Shown in pieces: positions 1-8,366 of a stretch of DNA of 64,000 bases. Position numbers and translations under genes: made by a program. The DNA comes from Arthrobacter sp. Soc17.1.1.1 (GTDB lineage Bacteria; Actinomycetota; Actinomycetes; Actinomycetales; Micrococcaceae): NCBI RefSeq assembly GCF_036867195.1, contig NZ_JBAJII010000001.1, positions 1,674,001 to 1,738,000 on the forward strand, in the 5' to 3' direction. The notes under the pieces are model-generated. The model searched no databases and was not told where the DNA came from. It worked only from the letters and a program-made list of their open reading frames with translations. How positions within the stretch are numbered: position 1 is the stretch's first letter; every line of letters begins with the position of its first letter.

Positions 1-461
1 GCGCGGCGATGATCCGTTCCAAGGGCGAGGCGGGTACCGGCGACGTCTCGAACGCCACGATGCACATGCGCAAGATCCGCTCGGAGATCAACCGCCTGTC
101 CTCGATGGCGGAGGACGAGCTGTACGTCGCGGCCAAGGAGCTCCAGGCACCCTACGAGCTCGTGAAGGAGGTGGCCTCCGCCGGTCGCCTGCCCGTGGTC
201 CTGTTCACCGCGGGCGGTATCGCCACCCCGGCGGACGCCGCCATGATGATGCAGCTCGGCGCGGACGGCGTCTTCGTCGGCTCCGGCATCTTCAAGTCCG
301 GCAACCCCGCGGAACGCGCGAACGCCATCGTCCAGGCGACCACCTTCCACGACGACCCCGACGTGATCGCCAAGGTGTCCCGCGGTCTCGGCGAGGCCAT
401 GGTCGGCATCAACGTCGACGAGATCCCGCAGCCCCACCGTCTCGCGGAGCGCGGCTGGTAG
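1..461 (+). CDS. pdxS: PdxS, pyridoxal 5'-phosphate synthase lyase subunit (3' part)
   Basis: C-terminal half of PdxS, the TIM-barrel subunit that builds pyridoxal 5'-phosphate from ribose 5-phosphate, glyceraldehyde 3-phosphate and ammonia delivered by PdxT. The frame is open from base 3 to a TAG stop, giving about 152 of the usual 300 or so residues. The phosphate-binding segments [11 protein letters not shown] and [13 protein letters not shown], and the tail motif EAMVGI, are clear. The 5' end is cut by the window edge. Its usual partner pdxT is present but about 11 kb downstream instead of adjacent. The family call is very secure. Confidence 0.97.
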   Translation, partial: AAMIRSKGEAGTGDVSNATMHMRKIRSEINRLSSMAEDELYVAAKELQAPYELVKEVASAGRLPVVLFTAGGIATPADAAMMMQLGADGVFVGSGIFKSGNPAERANAIVQATTFHDDPDVIAKVSRGLGEAMVGINVDEIPQPHRLAERGW

Positions 462-502
462 TACCGGAGCGTCGTACCGGAGCGACCGGCTCAGCCGATC
501 GG

Positions 503-533
503 AGGACCGCAGCCCGCCTCGGGCTGCGGTCCT
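503..533 (+). terminator. Hairpin terminator after pdxS
   Basis: A perfect 14-bp stem (503-516 with 520-533) closed by a 3-base CCT loop lies 41 bases after the pdxS stop. No long T run follows, as is common in high-GC actinobacteria. Nothing else is evident between here and the convergent acetyltransferase end at 758. Confidence 0.75.
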
Positions 534-757
534 CTCCGCGTCGGGGGCCGTCCCCGGTGCTGCCTGGGTCCCCGGGCTACCTGCGGACGGGGACCGACGT
601 CGGAGACTCCGGCTTCCGTCGGGGCGTCGGACACGGCGCAGTAGATCTCACGCAGGTCGGGCCCCGCAGCAGGATGATCAGGCGTGCCTCGGCCTCGTGG
701 CGACCGCCGCATGACCGGTAGCCGTTGCGCGGCAGCGCGGCAGCGGCTCGGGCGCGC

Positions 758-1474
758 TCAGAGACCGAGCGACCAGGTGCGGCCCCGGCCGAGCAGGGTG
801 AACCCGCGCCGGGAGAGGAACTCGTAACCCTCCGGCGTCGCGTTCACGGCGAGGTGCACCGCCCCGGCCTGGCCGGCCGCCCGGGCTGTGGCGCTCAGGA
901 GGGCCGTCGCGAGACCGCGGCGCTGGTGGGCGGGAAGCACCTCGAGGTGGTGGATCCCGCCGAGCCCGTGCAGGCCGGGATCGCCGGAGGGATGGAACGA
1001 GTACGCCGCCCCCGAGATGTTGCCGCTCACGGCGTCCCGGGTCACGGCGTGCCAGGCCTGGCGCGGCTCCGACCGGACCACCCGCAGTTCCTGCGCGAGC
1101 GGTCCCGAGTAGTCGGGCACCTCGGTGGTGAGCACGGCGCCGTCGTCCCCGGACCGGACGACGGCGGAGACCGGGGCCGTCATCCACCACGGCTGCCAGC
1201 TCGGTGCGAACCCGAGGGGGCGGAGGTCCGTGGCGTCCACCGCGCTGTTGAGCCACACCCGGGCCGAGGTGGCGCCAAGCCTCATGCCCTCGGCGAGGGC
1301 CGGGCGCACCGCGGAGGCACTGACGGCGTCGGGGAACATCATCAGGAGTTCCCGCCGTGCGGGCAGCCACACCCAGGTGCAGCCGTGCGTGGAGAACGTC
1401 TTGCCGCCCGTGGCTGCGGCGAGCGCGGCGTACCACGCGGCCTGGAGCCGCTGGGACTGCGCGATCGTCACCAT
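758..1474 (-). CDS. GNAT family N-acetyltransferase
   Basis: A 238-residue protein whose C-terminal half has the GNAT fold: LEVLPAHQRRGLATALL is the acetyl-CoA pyrophosphate-binding loop (motif A), followed by a C-terminal segment ending in GYEFLSRRGFTLLGRG. The N-terminal half is less conserved and may be a second, degenerate GNAT-like domain. The substrate cannot be told. The chosen ATG (1474) lies 22 bases after the dcp stop, so the two are probably co-transcribed. An upstream in-frame extension to 1606 would run into dcp and is unlikely. Confidence 0.8.
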   Translation of the reverse strand: MVTIAQSQRLQAAWYAALAAATGGKTFSTHGCTWVWLPARRELLMMFPDAVSASAVRPALAEGMRLGATSARVWLNSAVDATDLRPLGFAPSWQPWWMTAPVSAVVRSGDDGAVLTTEVPDYSGPLAQELRVVRSEPRQAWHAVTRDAVSGNISGAAYSFHPSGDPGLHGLGGIHHLEVLPAHQRRGLATALLSATARAAGQAGAVHLAVNATPEGYEFLSRRGFTLLGRGRTWSLGL

Positions 1475-1496
1475 CGGGCGCGGCCCGGGCCCGTGC

Positions 1497-3506
1497 TCAC
1501 GCCAGGCCGCGGCGGACGAGCAGCGGATGGAGGTCCGCGTCCCGGCCGCGGAACCGGCGGAACGCCTCCAGCGGGTCGATGCTGTTGCCCCGCGAGAGCA
1601 GTTCACGGCGGAAGTGGTCGCCGTTCGGGCGGGTCAGGCCCCCCGAGGACTTGAACCACTCCACGGTGTCGGCGTCGAGCATCTCGCTCCAGATGTAGGC
1701 GTAGTACGACGCCGCGTAGCCGCCCGCGAAGATGTGCTTGAAGTAGGAGGTGCGGTAGCGGGGCGGCACGGGCGCGAAGTCGACGCCGGCGTCGGCGAGC
1801 GCGGTGGCCTCGAAGGCCAGGGGATCCTCGACGACGGTCCCCGCGGGGATCGAGTGCCAGGCGAGGTCCAGCAGCGTGGCGCCGAGGTATGCGGTGGTCT
1901 CGAAGCCCTCGCCCCAGGCGCCGGCGGCGTGGATGCGATCGATGACGTCCTGGGGGAGCGGCTCCCCGGTCTCGTGGTGGCGCGCGTAGTTCGCCACGAT
2001 CTCCGGCCAGAGGATCCACATCTCGTTGACCTGGGAGGGGTATTCGACGAAGTCGCGCGGCACCGACGTGCCCGCGAAGAGCGGGTAGGTCACGTCGGAG
2101 AACAGGCCGTGCAGGGCGTGGCCGAACTCGTGGAACGTGGTGACCACCTGGTCGTAGGACAGCAGGGTGGGCTCACCCGCGCCCGGCTTCGAGATGTTCA
2201 GGTTGTTGACGACGACGGCGCGGGTCCCCTCCAGCGACGACTGGTCCACGAAGGAGTTCATCCAGGCACCGCCGCTCTTGGTGTCGCGGGTGTAGAAATC
2301 GCCGAGGAACAGGCCCAGGCCCGAACCGTCCTCGTTGAAGACCTCCCACACGCGGACGTCGGGGTGGTAGCCCACGAGGTCGGGGCGCTCGGTGAACGTC
2401 AGGCCGTACAGCCGGTTCGCGGCGTAGAACACGCCGTCCTGGAGGACGCGCTCGAGCTCGAAGTAGGGGCGGAGCGCATCCAGGTCGACGTCGAACTTCG
2501 CCTTCCGGACCTTCGAGGCGTAGTAGGCCCAGTCCCAGGGTTCGATCGTGTGGCCGGCCTCGGCCTCCAGCTCCGCGGCTTCGGCGCGGGCGTTGCGGAC
2601 GGCCGGTGCGGCGAGCTCACGCATCCGGTCCATGATCGCCTCGAGGGAGGGCGCGGTCTGGCTGTCGGTGGCCGCAGCGGCGTGCGTGTCGAATCCCAGG
2701 AGGGCGGCGCGCTCGGCGCGCAGGGTCGCCATGCGGGTGGCGATCGCGAGCGTGTCCGCGTCGTTGCCGCGTGCGCCGCGGTGGACGGAGGCCTCGTGCA
2801 GGCGGCGGCGGACGTCGCGGTCCGTGAGCGACTCCAGGGCGGGCTGTGCCGTGGGGAGGATGAGCGTCAGGAGGTACTTCCCGTCCTTGCCGGCCTCCGC
2901 GGCCGCGGTCGCCGCGGCGGAGACGGCGTCGGGGGACAGCCCGTCCAGCTCCTCGGCGGTGTCGAGCAGCAGCGCGGAGTCGTTGGTGTCCTTCATGAGC
3001 TTCTGGGAGAACTCGGTGCTGAGAGCAGACAGCTCCGAGTTGAGCCGGCGGAGCGTGGCCTGGGCGTCGTCGTCGAGCTCGGCACCCGCCCGCACGAAAC
3101 TGCGGAGGTGCTCCTCGACGAGGCGCGTCGACTCGTCGTCGAGCCCGTCCAGCGGCACCTGCCGGATGCGCTCGAACAGGGCCCTGTTCAGCTTGATGTT
3201 GTCCTCGTGCTCGGCGAGGCGCGGAGCGACCTGCTGCTCGAGCTCCTGGATGGCAGGAGTGGCGTGGCTGACTGAGTTGCTGAAGAACACGCGCGCCACG
3301 CGGTCGAGGGTGCTTCCTGCGCGCTCGAGGGCCACGAGCGTGTTCTCGAACGTCGGCGCCTCCGCGGAGCCCGTGATGGCGTCGATCTCGGCGAGGTGCT
3401 CGGCGAACCCGGCGTCGAAGGCGGGCAGGTAGTGCTCGTCCTCGATCGCAGCGAACGGTGGCAGCTGGTAGTCGAGGGTGCTCGGTGCGAGGAAAGGGTT
3501 GCTCAT
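1497..3506 (-). CDS. dcp: M3 family peptidyl-dipeptidase (Dcp-like oligopeptidase)
   Basis: A 669-residue zinc metallopeptidase of family M3 that trims short peptides in the cytoplasm. The zinc site HEFGH is at about residues 459-463. The N-terminus (SNPFLAPSTLDYQLPPF) and the overall length resemble enterobacterial Dcp. The start at ATG 3506 is chosen because the family begins with this segment. An in-frame ATG at 3539 would add 11 unconserved residues. No strong Shine-Dalgarno is seen before either one. The GNAT gene follows closely downstream on the same strand. Confidence 0.92.
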   Translation of the reverse strand: MSNPFLAPSTLDYQLPPFAAIEDEHYLPAFDAGFAEHLAEIDAITGSAEAPTFENTLVALERAGSTLDRVARVFFSNSVSHATPAIQELEQQVAPRLAEHEDNIKLNRALFERIRQVPLDGLDDESTRLVEEHLRSFVRAGAELDDDAQATLRRLNSELSALSTEFSQKLMKDTNDSALLLDTAEELDGLSPDAVSAAATAAAEAGKDGKYLLTLILPTAQPALESLTDRDVRRRLHEASVHRGARGNDADTLAIATRMATLRAERAALLGFDTHAAAATDSQTAPSLEAIMDRMRELAAPAVRNARAEAAELEAEAGHTIEPWDWAYYASKVRKAKFDVDLDALRPYFELERVLQDGVFYAANRLYGLTFTERPDLVGYHPDVRVWEVFNEDGSGLGLFLGDFYTRDTKSGGAWMNSFVDQSSLEGTRAVVVNNLNISKPGAGEPTLLSYDQVVTTFHEFGHALHGLFSDVTYPLFAGTSVPRDFVEYPSQVNEMWILWPEIVANYARHHETGEPLPQDVIDRIHAAGAWGEGFETTAYLGATLLDLAWHSIPAGTVVEDPLAFEATALADAGVDFAPVPPRYRTSYFKHIFAGGYAASYYAYIWSEMLDADTVEWFKSSGGLTRPNGDHFRRELLSRGNSIDPLEAFRRFRGRDADLHPLLVRRGLA

Positions 3507-3713
3507 GAGAACTAACTTTTGCACGTAGTTGCCCTCCACCGCACCACCCTTGACCCTGCGGGTGGCCGCTACCTATGGTCGGAATGCTTCGCTGCCTGAT
3601 GATCGTGGGGGGCCCGACCGGGGCATCGGCATCATGGCAGGGGCACACGGCACCGACGCCGGTGTGCCGCGGAGCATGCCGGGCAGCGCAGCCCGGTCCC
3701 GAGAAGGAGAACC

Positions 3714-5279
3714 ATGAGCATGCGTTCCCGGACATCCGTCCTGCTGTCGCTGTCCCTCGTCCTCACCGGCCTGGGCGTCTCCGCCGGGCCGGCGGCGGCG
3801 AAAGCCCCGCCACCGCAACCCGCACTGGCCGCTCCCGACGGCACGACGCCGATCCCTGCCGTCGAGGGCCCGCTGGACACCTCGGCGGAGTCCTACCCCT
3901 TCGGCGCCGCGGATCACCAGGAGGTCCCGCAGGACCTCGGGGAGCTCGGCTACGTGGAGGAGGAGTTCCTCGTCAGCGGCACCTCCAACGTCTACACCTG
4001 GCCCACGCAGGGCCCGGCCCAGGTCCGTACCGCCGACGCCCCGTACACCACCCGGGTGCTCGTCCGGAAACCGGCGAAGGGCAGGGAGTTCAGCGGCAAC
4101 GTGGTGGTCGAGATGCTCAACCCGAGCAACCTGTTCGACCTGAACATCGGTTGGGCGGTGGCCCAGGAGCAGATCGTGGCCAACGGCGACGCCTGGGTCG
4201 GGATCACGGCCAAGCCGGTCGCCGTCGAGGCCCTCAAGAACTTCGACCCCGAGCGGTATGCGGCGCTGTCCTTCGCCAACCCGCTCCCGCTGACCGACCC
4301 GGGCAACTGCGCCACCGTGGCCGCAGATTCCTCGAGGAGCACCGAGAACGGCCTCATCTGGGACATCTACTCCCAGGTCGGGGCATGGCTGAAGAGCGAC
4401 GACGCCGCCAACCCGCTGCGCTACGGGTCCCGGACCACGCAGGTGGAGCACGCCTACGGATTCGGCTACTCCCAGACGGGCGGCTACCTCGTCAACTACA
4501 TCAACGGCGTGCACCCGCTCGTCGTCGAGTCCGACGGCGAACCCGTGTACGACGCGTACCTCGTGGCCGTCGCGGGCGGCGCCTTCGCCGGTGCGTACCC
4601 CATGAACCAGTGCGAAGCGGCGCCGCCGGCCACGGACGCGCGACGCCAGTTCAAGGACGTCGGCGTGCCGATCATGCGGATGATGTCGCAGTCCGACTAC
4701 CTGCCCGGTATCGGGTCCCGCCGCGCGGACAGCGACGCGCCCGGCGACCGGTACCGCCACTACGAGATGGCGGGCGCCGGGCACGCGACGCCGGACGAGC
4801 TGACCTTCTCGGCGTCGTCCGCGGACATCGTCGCGGCCGGCCGCACCGTTCCGCCGACCTCCTGCAACGAGGGACCGCGGAGCAGGTTCCCGAGTTCCAT
4901 CTTCTTCAATGCGGCCCTCCGGAACCTCGACCTCTGGGTGCGGGAGGGCATCGCGCCACCCCGGGCCGAGCCGATCCTCGTGCGCGACGGCGCGCCGGTG
5001 CTCGACGGGTTCGGGAACGTGCAGGGGGGCCTGCGCTCGCCCTTCCTCGATGCACCGACCAGCACCTGGTTCGGCACGGCGACCGGGGCGTCGTTCTGCT
5101 TCATCGCCGGGTACGAGCGGCCGCTATCCCAGGACGTGATCGACGGCCTGTACCGGAACCACGGAGCGTACGTGAGGGCGGTCAAGGACAGCGTGCGGAC
5201 GCTGGAGCGCCAGGGCTTCCTGACGGACTACGACGCCCGCGAACTGGCGAAGGACGCCGCCAGGAGCGACATCCCCTGA
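3714..5279 (+). CDS. Secreted alpha/beta-hydrolase domain protein
   Basis: A 521-residue exported protein. It starts with a Sec signal peptide (basic MSMRSR, a hydrophobic stretch, cleavage near AAAKA at about residue 29), preceded by a good AAGGAG ribosome site. A nucleophile elbow GYSQTG puts the likely catalytic Ser near residue 253, and GAGHAT could carry the active-site His. The length and pattern match the large extracellular alpha/beta-hydrolase domain family of actinobacteria, whose substrates are mostly unknown. Esterase activity is an inference. It is transcribed divergently from dcp and ends before a clear hairpin. Confidence 0.82.
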   Translation: MSMRSRTSVLLSLSLVLTGLGVSAGPAAAKAPPPQPALAAPDGTTPIPAVEGPLDTSAESYPFGAADHQEVPQDLGELGYVEEEFLVSGTSNVYTWPTQGPAQVRTADAPYTTRVLVRKPAKGREFSGNVVVEMLNPSNLFDLNIGWAVAQEQIVANGDAWVGITAKPVAVEALKNFDPERYAALSFANPLPLTDPGNCATVAADSSRSTENGLIWDIYSQVGAWLKSDDAANPLRYGSRTTQVEHAYGFGYSQTGGYLVNYINGVHPLVVESDGEPVYDAYLVAVAGGAFAGAYPMNQCEAAPPATDARRQFKDVGVPIMRMMSQSDYLPGIGSRRADSDAPGDRYRHYEMAGAGHATPDELTFSASSADIVAAGRTVPPTSCNEGPRSRFPSSIFFNAALRNLDLWVREGIAPPRAEPILVRDGAPVLDGFGNVQGGLRSPFLDAPTSTWFGTATGASFCFIAGYERPLSQDVIDGLYRNHGAYVRAVKDSVRTLERQGFLTDYDARELAKDAARSDIP

Positions 5280-5300
5280 CCCGGCGCCCGTCCTGCGTGG

Positions 5301-5330
5301 CGGAGGCCCCCGTTCCGGCGGGGGCCTCCG
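5301..5330 (+). terminator. Hairpin terminator after the secreted hydrolase
   Basis: A perfect 10-bp stem (5301-5310 with 5321-5330) with a 10-base loop lies 21 bases after the hydrolase stop, followed by a T-containing but not T-only tail. Confidence 0.8.
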
Positions 5331-5338
5331 TCGTCCGT

Positions 5339-5344
5339 TAGATT
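5339..5344 (+). promoter_or_regulatory. Probable -10 box (TAGATT), leaderless start
   Basis: TAGATT fits the actinobacterial TANNNT -10 consensus and ends 6 bases before the ATG at 5351. Transcription would then begin at or next to the start codon, and no Shine-Dalgarno is present. Inferred from spacing only. Confidence 0.5.
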
Positions 5345-5350
5345 CGGGGC

Positions 5351-6538
5351 ATGAGCGGCAGCGTGATCGTCCTGACCGGGCCACCGGGGGCTGGCAAGTC
5401 GACGATCGCGCGGGTGCTGGCGGGCACCTACCCGCGCGCCGTCCACCTGCACGCCGACGACTTCTGGCACGCGATCGTCTCCGGCGGCATCCCGCCCTAC
5501 CTGCCCGCGTCCGACGCCCAGAACCAGGTCGTCGTCGACGCCGTCGCCCGGGCCGCCGTCACCTACGCGCGCGGCGGGTACACCGTGGTGGTGGACGGCA
5601 TCGTGGGGCCGTGGATGCTCGGGCACTACCGCCGCGCGCTGCGGCACCACCCCGGTGTGGAACTGCAGTACGTGGTGCTGCGCCCCGACCGTGCGACGGC
5701 GCTCGCGCGGGCCCGGCAGCGTACCGATCCCGGCGCGCTCGTCGACGAGGGCCCGATCCTCGCCCTGTGGGACCAGTTCGCGGACCTCGGCGTGCTGGAC
5801 GGCCACACCGTCGATTCGACGGGACATCGGGAGGACGAGACCCTCCGGGCGGTGCAGGACGCCCTGGCCGGCGGCCGCTACCGGCTCGCGCACGACGCCG
5901 GATCCCCGCAGGACCCCGCCACCGGTCCTGAGGACGACCGTGACGAGGTGCACCACGCGCCGCGCGGGGGCGTCGAGGACGCCCTGCTGCTCGGCGAGAG
6001 GCGGACGGCGCGTCTCCTGCTCCGCCGCCTCCTTCCCGGCGACGAGGCGGCGGTCCTGGCCTACCGGTCGGACGCCCACGCCTCCCGGTACCTCGGGCAC
6101 GGGCCCATGGAGCCGGGCCGGTACGCCGGGTGGCTGGCCGAACGGGCCATCGGCTGGCCGCTCGAACACCCGGGCGACCGCCGCTTCTACGCCGTCGTCG
6201 AGTCAGCGTCCGGGCGCGTGGTCGGCGACGCCGTCCTCGTCCGAGCGGCGGAGGGACTGCAGGGCGAACTCGGCATGTTCCTGCATCCGGAGACCTCCGG
6301 ACTCGGCTACTCGCTCGAGGCCGGGCGGGCGCTGCTCGGCATCGCGTTCGACGAGCTCGCCTGGCACCGGATCGTCGCCCGCGCGGATGCGGACAACCGG
6401 AGTTCGGTGAGGGCGATCGAGAAGCTGGGGCTGCGGCGCGAGGGCCTGTTCGTCGAGGGCACGCCGCGCGGAGACACGTGGGCCGATACCGTGCAGTACG
6501 CGCTGCTCGCCCGCGAATGGGCAGCATCCCTTGCCTGA
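5351..6538 (+). CDS. Fusion of P-loop kinase/ATPase and GNAT acetyltransferase
   Basis: A 395-residue two-domain protein. Residues 1-180 form a P-loop kinase-like domain with Walker A GPPGAGKST (10-18), similar to small AAA_33 or gluconate/shikimate kinase-type proteins. Residues of about 215-390 form a RimJ/RimL-type GNAT domain, with EAGRALLG in the acetyl-CoA loop region and the family signature NRSSVRAIEKLGLRREG. A Pro/Asp-rich linker joins them. Both domains often occur alone in actinobacteria; the joint protein may phosphorylate and acetylate the same small molecule or antibiotic, which is speculation. It is followed by an overlapping DUF1990 gene. Confidence 0.85.
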   Translation: MSGSVIVLTGPPGAGKSTIARVLAGTYPRAVHLHADDFWHAIVSGGIPPYLPASDAQNQVVVDAVARAAVTYARGGYTVVVDGIVGPWMLGHYRRALRHHPGVELQYVVLRPDRATALARARQRTDPGALVDEGPILALWDQFADLGVLDGHTVDSTGHREDETLRAVQDALAGGRYRLAHDAGSPQDPATGPEDDRDEVHHAPRGGVEDALLLGERRTARLLLRRLLPGDEAAVLAYRSDAHASRYLGHGPMEPGRYAGWLAERAIGWPLEHPGDRRFYAVVESASGRVVGDAVLVRAAEGLQGELGMFLHPETSGLGYSLEAGRALLGIAFDELAWHRIVARADADNRSSVRAIEKLGLRREGLFVEGTPRGDTWADTVQYALLAREWAASLA

Positions 6539-7070
6539 GGGTCGGCGTCGACGCGGCCGCTGCCGGGGCCGCCCCGTGGGCCGGCCGGAAGCGACGACCG
6601 CCCCGGATCAGCCGCTGTGGCCGCCCACCGACGGCGCGTTCCGCCGGTCCGAGGTGACAGCCGTCCTCGGCCGCGGCGACGCGACCTGGCAGCGGGCCGG
6701 TTCCGAGGTGCTGCGGTGGACGGTGAAGACCCGGAGCGGCTTCTCCGTGAGCAGCCCCCGGCCGGTCGTCCCGGGAGAACGGCTCACCGTGACCGCGGCC
6801 CTCCTCGGCCTGACCGTCGCGGAACCGGTCGAGGTGGTCGCGGTCGTGGAGCAGCCGGAACGGATCGGCTTCTCCTACCGGACGCGGCCGGGCCATCCTG
6901 TGCGCGGGGAAGAGGCGTTCATCGTGCATCGCGACGGTGACACGGTGCTCATCACGGTCCGATCACTCACCCGTGCCGCGTCATCGCAGCCGTGGCGGGC
7001 GCTCTTCCCACTGATCCTCGTGGCCCAGCGCATCGTGCGCAGGCGGTACCTGCGCGCGTTGCAGCAGTAG
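6531..7070 (+). CDS. DUF1990 family protein
   Basis: A protein of 179 residues or fewer with the DUF1990 pattern: a GRGDATWQRAGSEVLRW block, an FSV..PRPVVPGERL block, and a C-terminal basic helix ending in IVRRRYLRALQQ. Function is unknown. The start is uncertain: TTG 6531 overlaps the preceding stop by 8 bases and would allow translational coupling, while GTG 6576 removes an Arg-rich N-terminus that looks non-coding. Neither has a clear ribosome site. The conserved core begins near residue 30 of the long form. Confidence 0.65.
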   Translation: MPEGRRRRGRCRGRPVGRPEATTAPDQPLWPPTDGAFRRSEVTAVLGRGDATWQRAGSEVLRWTVKTRSGFSVSSPRPVVPGERLTVTAALLGLTVAEPVEVVAVVEQPERIGFSYRTRPGHPVRGEEAFIVHRDGDTVLITVRSLTRAASSQPWRALFPLILVAQRIVRRRYLRALQQ

Positions 7071-7113
7071 CCTGGTCTCCCGCAGCAGCACGCCGGGGTG
7101 GGGACGTCCGCAC

Positions 7114-7671
7114 CTAGCCGCGGATCGCCAGGCCGAGCGGTTCCGTGACCATCGGTCCGCCGCACGCCGCCGACCCTCCGACCCGCTCCCAGGCCAGGTC
7201 CGCCGTCGCCTCGGCGAGCACGGTGGAGTCCGCCGCGAAGGCCCGGATGGTGACGGTGTCGGGCGTGGACATGCCGACCTGCACCCTCCAGCGCCCCGCC
7301 CCGTCGGGCTCCGCCCGGTAGTACGGTGCCTCGGGGTCGTGCGGCGACGCCGGGGCCGCCGGGGCCGCCGAGGGGAGGGTGGAGGGCGGGAGGGCAGGCG
7401 TCGCGAGGGACGGCGGTGGGGGTGGGCTGTCGTCGGGAGGCGCCGGCGGGGCGGCCGGGGTGGAGCAGCCGAGATCGTCGCAGAGCTCCACCCAGGCGAC
7501 CCGCTCGACGTCGTCGGCGGAACCGTCCAGCCTGATCTCGACCGCGTTGATCCAGCCGATCGCCGGGCAGGCCTGCCCGGCGAACGGCTCACAGCCGGTC
7601 AGCAACACCGCGAGCACCGCACCGCCCAGCACCGCGATTCCCGACCGTGTCCGTGCACCGGAGGCATTCAT
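7114..7671 (-). CDS. Putative lipoprotein with Pro-rich linker
   Basis: A 185-residue predicted lipoprotein. The signal sequence ends in the lipobox LLTGC, so Cys27 would be the lipidated residue. A small N-terminal domain (to about residue 70) carries CEPFAGQACPA and a Cys pair (CDDLGC). It is joined by a Pro/Ala/Ser-rich linker of about 45 residues to a C-terminal beta-type domain (about 115-185). No known family is recognised. The protein would sit on the outer face of the membrane. It converges with the DUF1990 gene, with 43 bases between the stops. Confidence 0.7.
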   Translation of the reverse strand: MNASGARTRSGIAVLGGAVLAVLLTGCEPFAGQACPAIGWINAVEIRLDGSADDVERVAWVELCDDLGCSTPAAPPAPPDDSPPPPPSLATPALPPSTLPSAAPAAPASPHDPEAPYYRAEPDGAGRWRVQVGMSTPDTVTIRAFAADSTVLAEATADLAWERVGGSAACGGPMVTEPLGLAIRG

Positions 7672-7809
7672 GAGCCGACCCTGCCATGCCTCCGGGCGGG
7701 GAGACAGGGGCGGAGGGTGCCACGGCGCGACCGTTACGGGTCCGCAACGGTTCCCGTGCGCCGACCGGTCACGGAGCGTGGCCGGGCGGCGCTGTGGGGC
7801 CGGGCGCGC

Positions 7810-8172
7810 TCAGCCTTCGGAGGGGGGTGAGTAGAGCTGGAGGTCGTTGCCCTCGCTGTCCTTGAACGGCAGGATCCGCCCCCACGCGTACTCGCTGATC
7901 TCGCCCTCGATGGACGCGCCGCCGCGGGTCGAGATACGCTCCAGCTCCTCCTCGATGGTGCCCTCGGGCTCGAAGCTGATGACGGCGCCGCCGCCCTGCC
8001 CGCCGTGCGTGTCCTCGCGGCCGTTGAGGCCGATCGTCAGCCCGCCGGCGTCCACCACGGACCAGTCCTCCTGCTCCATGGTGACCTCCAGTCCCAGGGT
8101 GTCCCGGTAGAACGCGAGGGCCCTGCCCATATCCTCGACCGGCACCCAGACTGTCGCTACTCCCTTGGCCAT
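7810..8172 (-). CDS. VOC family (glyoxalase/bleomycin-resistance fold) protein
   Basis: A 120-residue protein of the vicinal oxygen chelate superfamily, with the typical opening TVWVPVEDMGRALAFYRDTLGL and the ending PFKDSEGNDLQLYSP, where the Glu-equivalent metal ligand usually lies. Start ATG 8172 has a very good GGAAGGAG site. Larger in-frame extensions upstream are out-of-register GC-rich sequence. The specific reaction cannot be predicted. It stands alone between the lipoprotein and the MFS gene. Confidence 0.88.
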   Translation of the reverse strand: MAKGVATVWVPVEDMGRALAFYRDTLGLEVTMEQEDWSVVDAGGLTIGLNGREDTHGGQGGGAVISFEPEGTIEEELERISTRGGASIEGEISEYAWGRILPFKDSEGNDLQLYSPPSEG

Positions 8173-8318
8173 GACACTCCTTCCGCGGACCCCGTGCGGG
8201 TCCGATGCTGTGGCGGGCCCCGGCCGGGGTCCGTCCCGTCGAACGCTACCGGCAGCACTCCGGGGCGGGTCGCGGCGCCGTCGCCCCTTGACGCGCACGG
8301 CGGGGTGCTGTCCCTCCT

Positions 8319-8355
8319 GGTGCGGTGCGGTGCGCGGTGCGCGGTGCGGCGCGGG
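8319..8355. repeat. Short GC-rich tandem repeat (GTGCG units)
   Basis: Iterated GTGCG/GCGGT units lie between the VOC gene start and the MFS stop. This is a slippage-prone low-complexity run with no visible function. Confidence 0.6.
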
Positions 8356-8366
8356 GTGTCCGGGGG

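Noticed and set aside
1125-3275. A 716-codon plus-strand frame opposite dcp
   Set aside because: The minus strand encodes a full M3 peptidase with HEFGH; the plus frame has no family or ribosome site.
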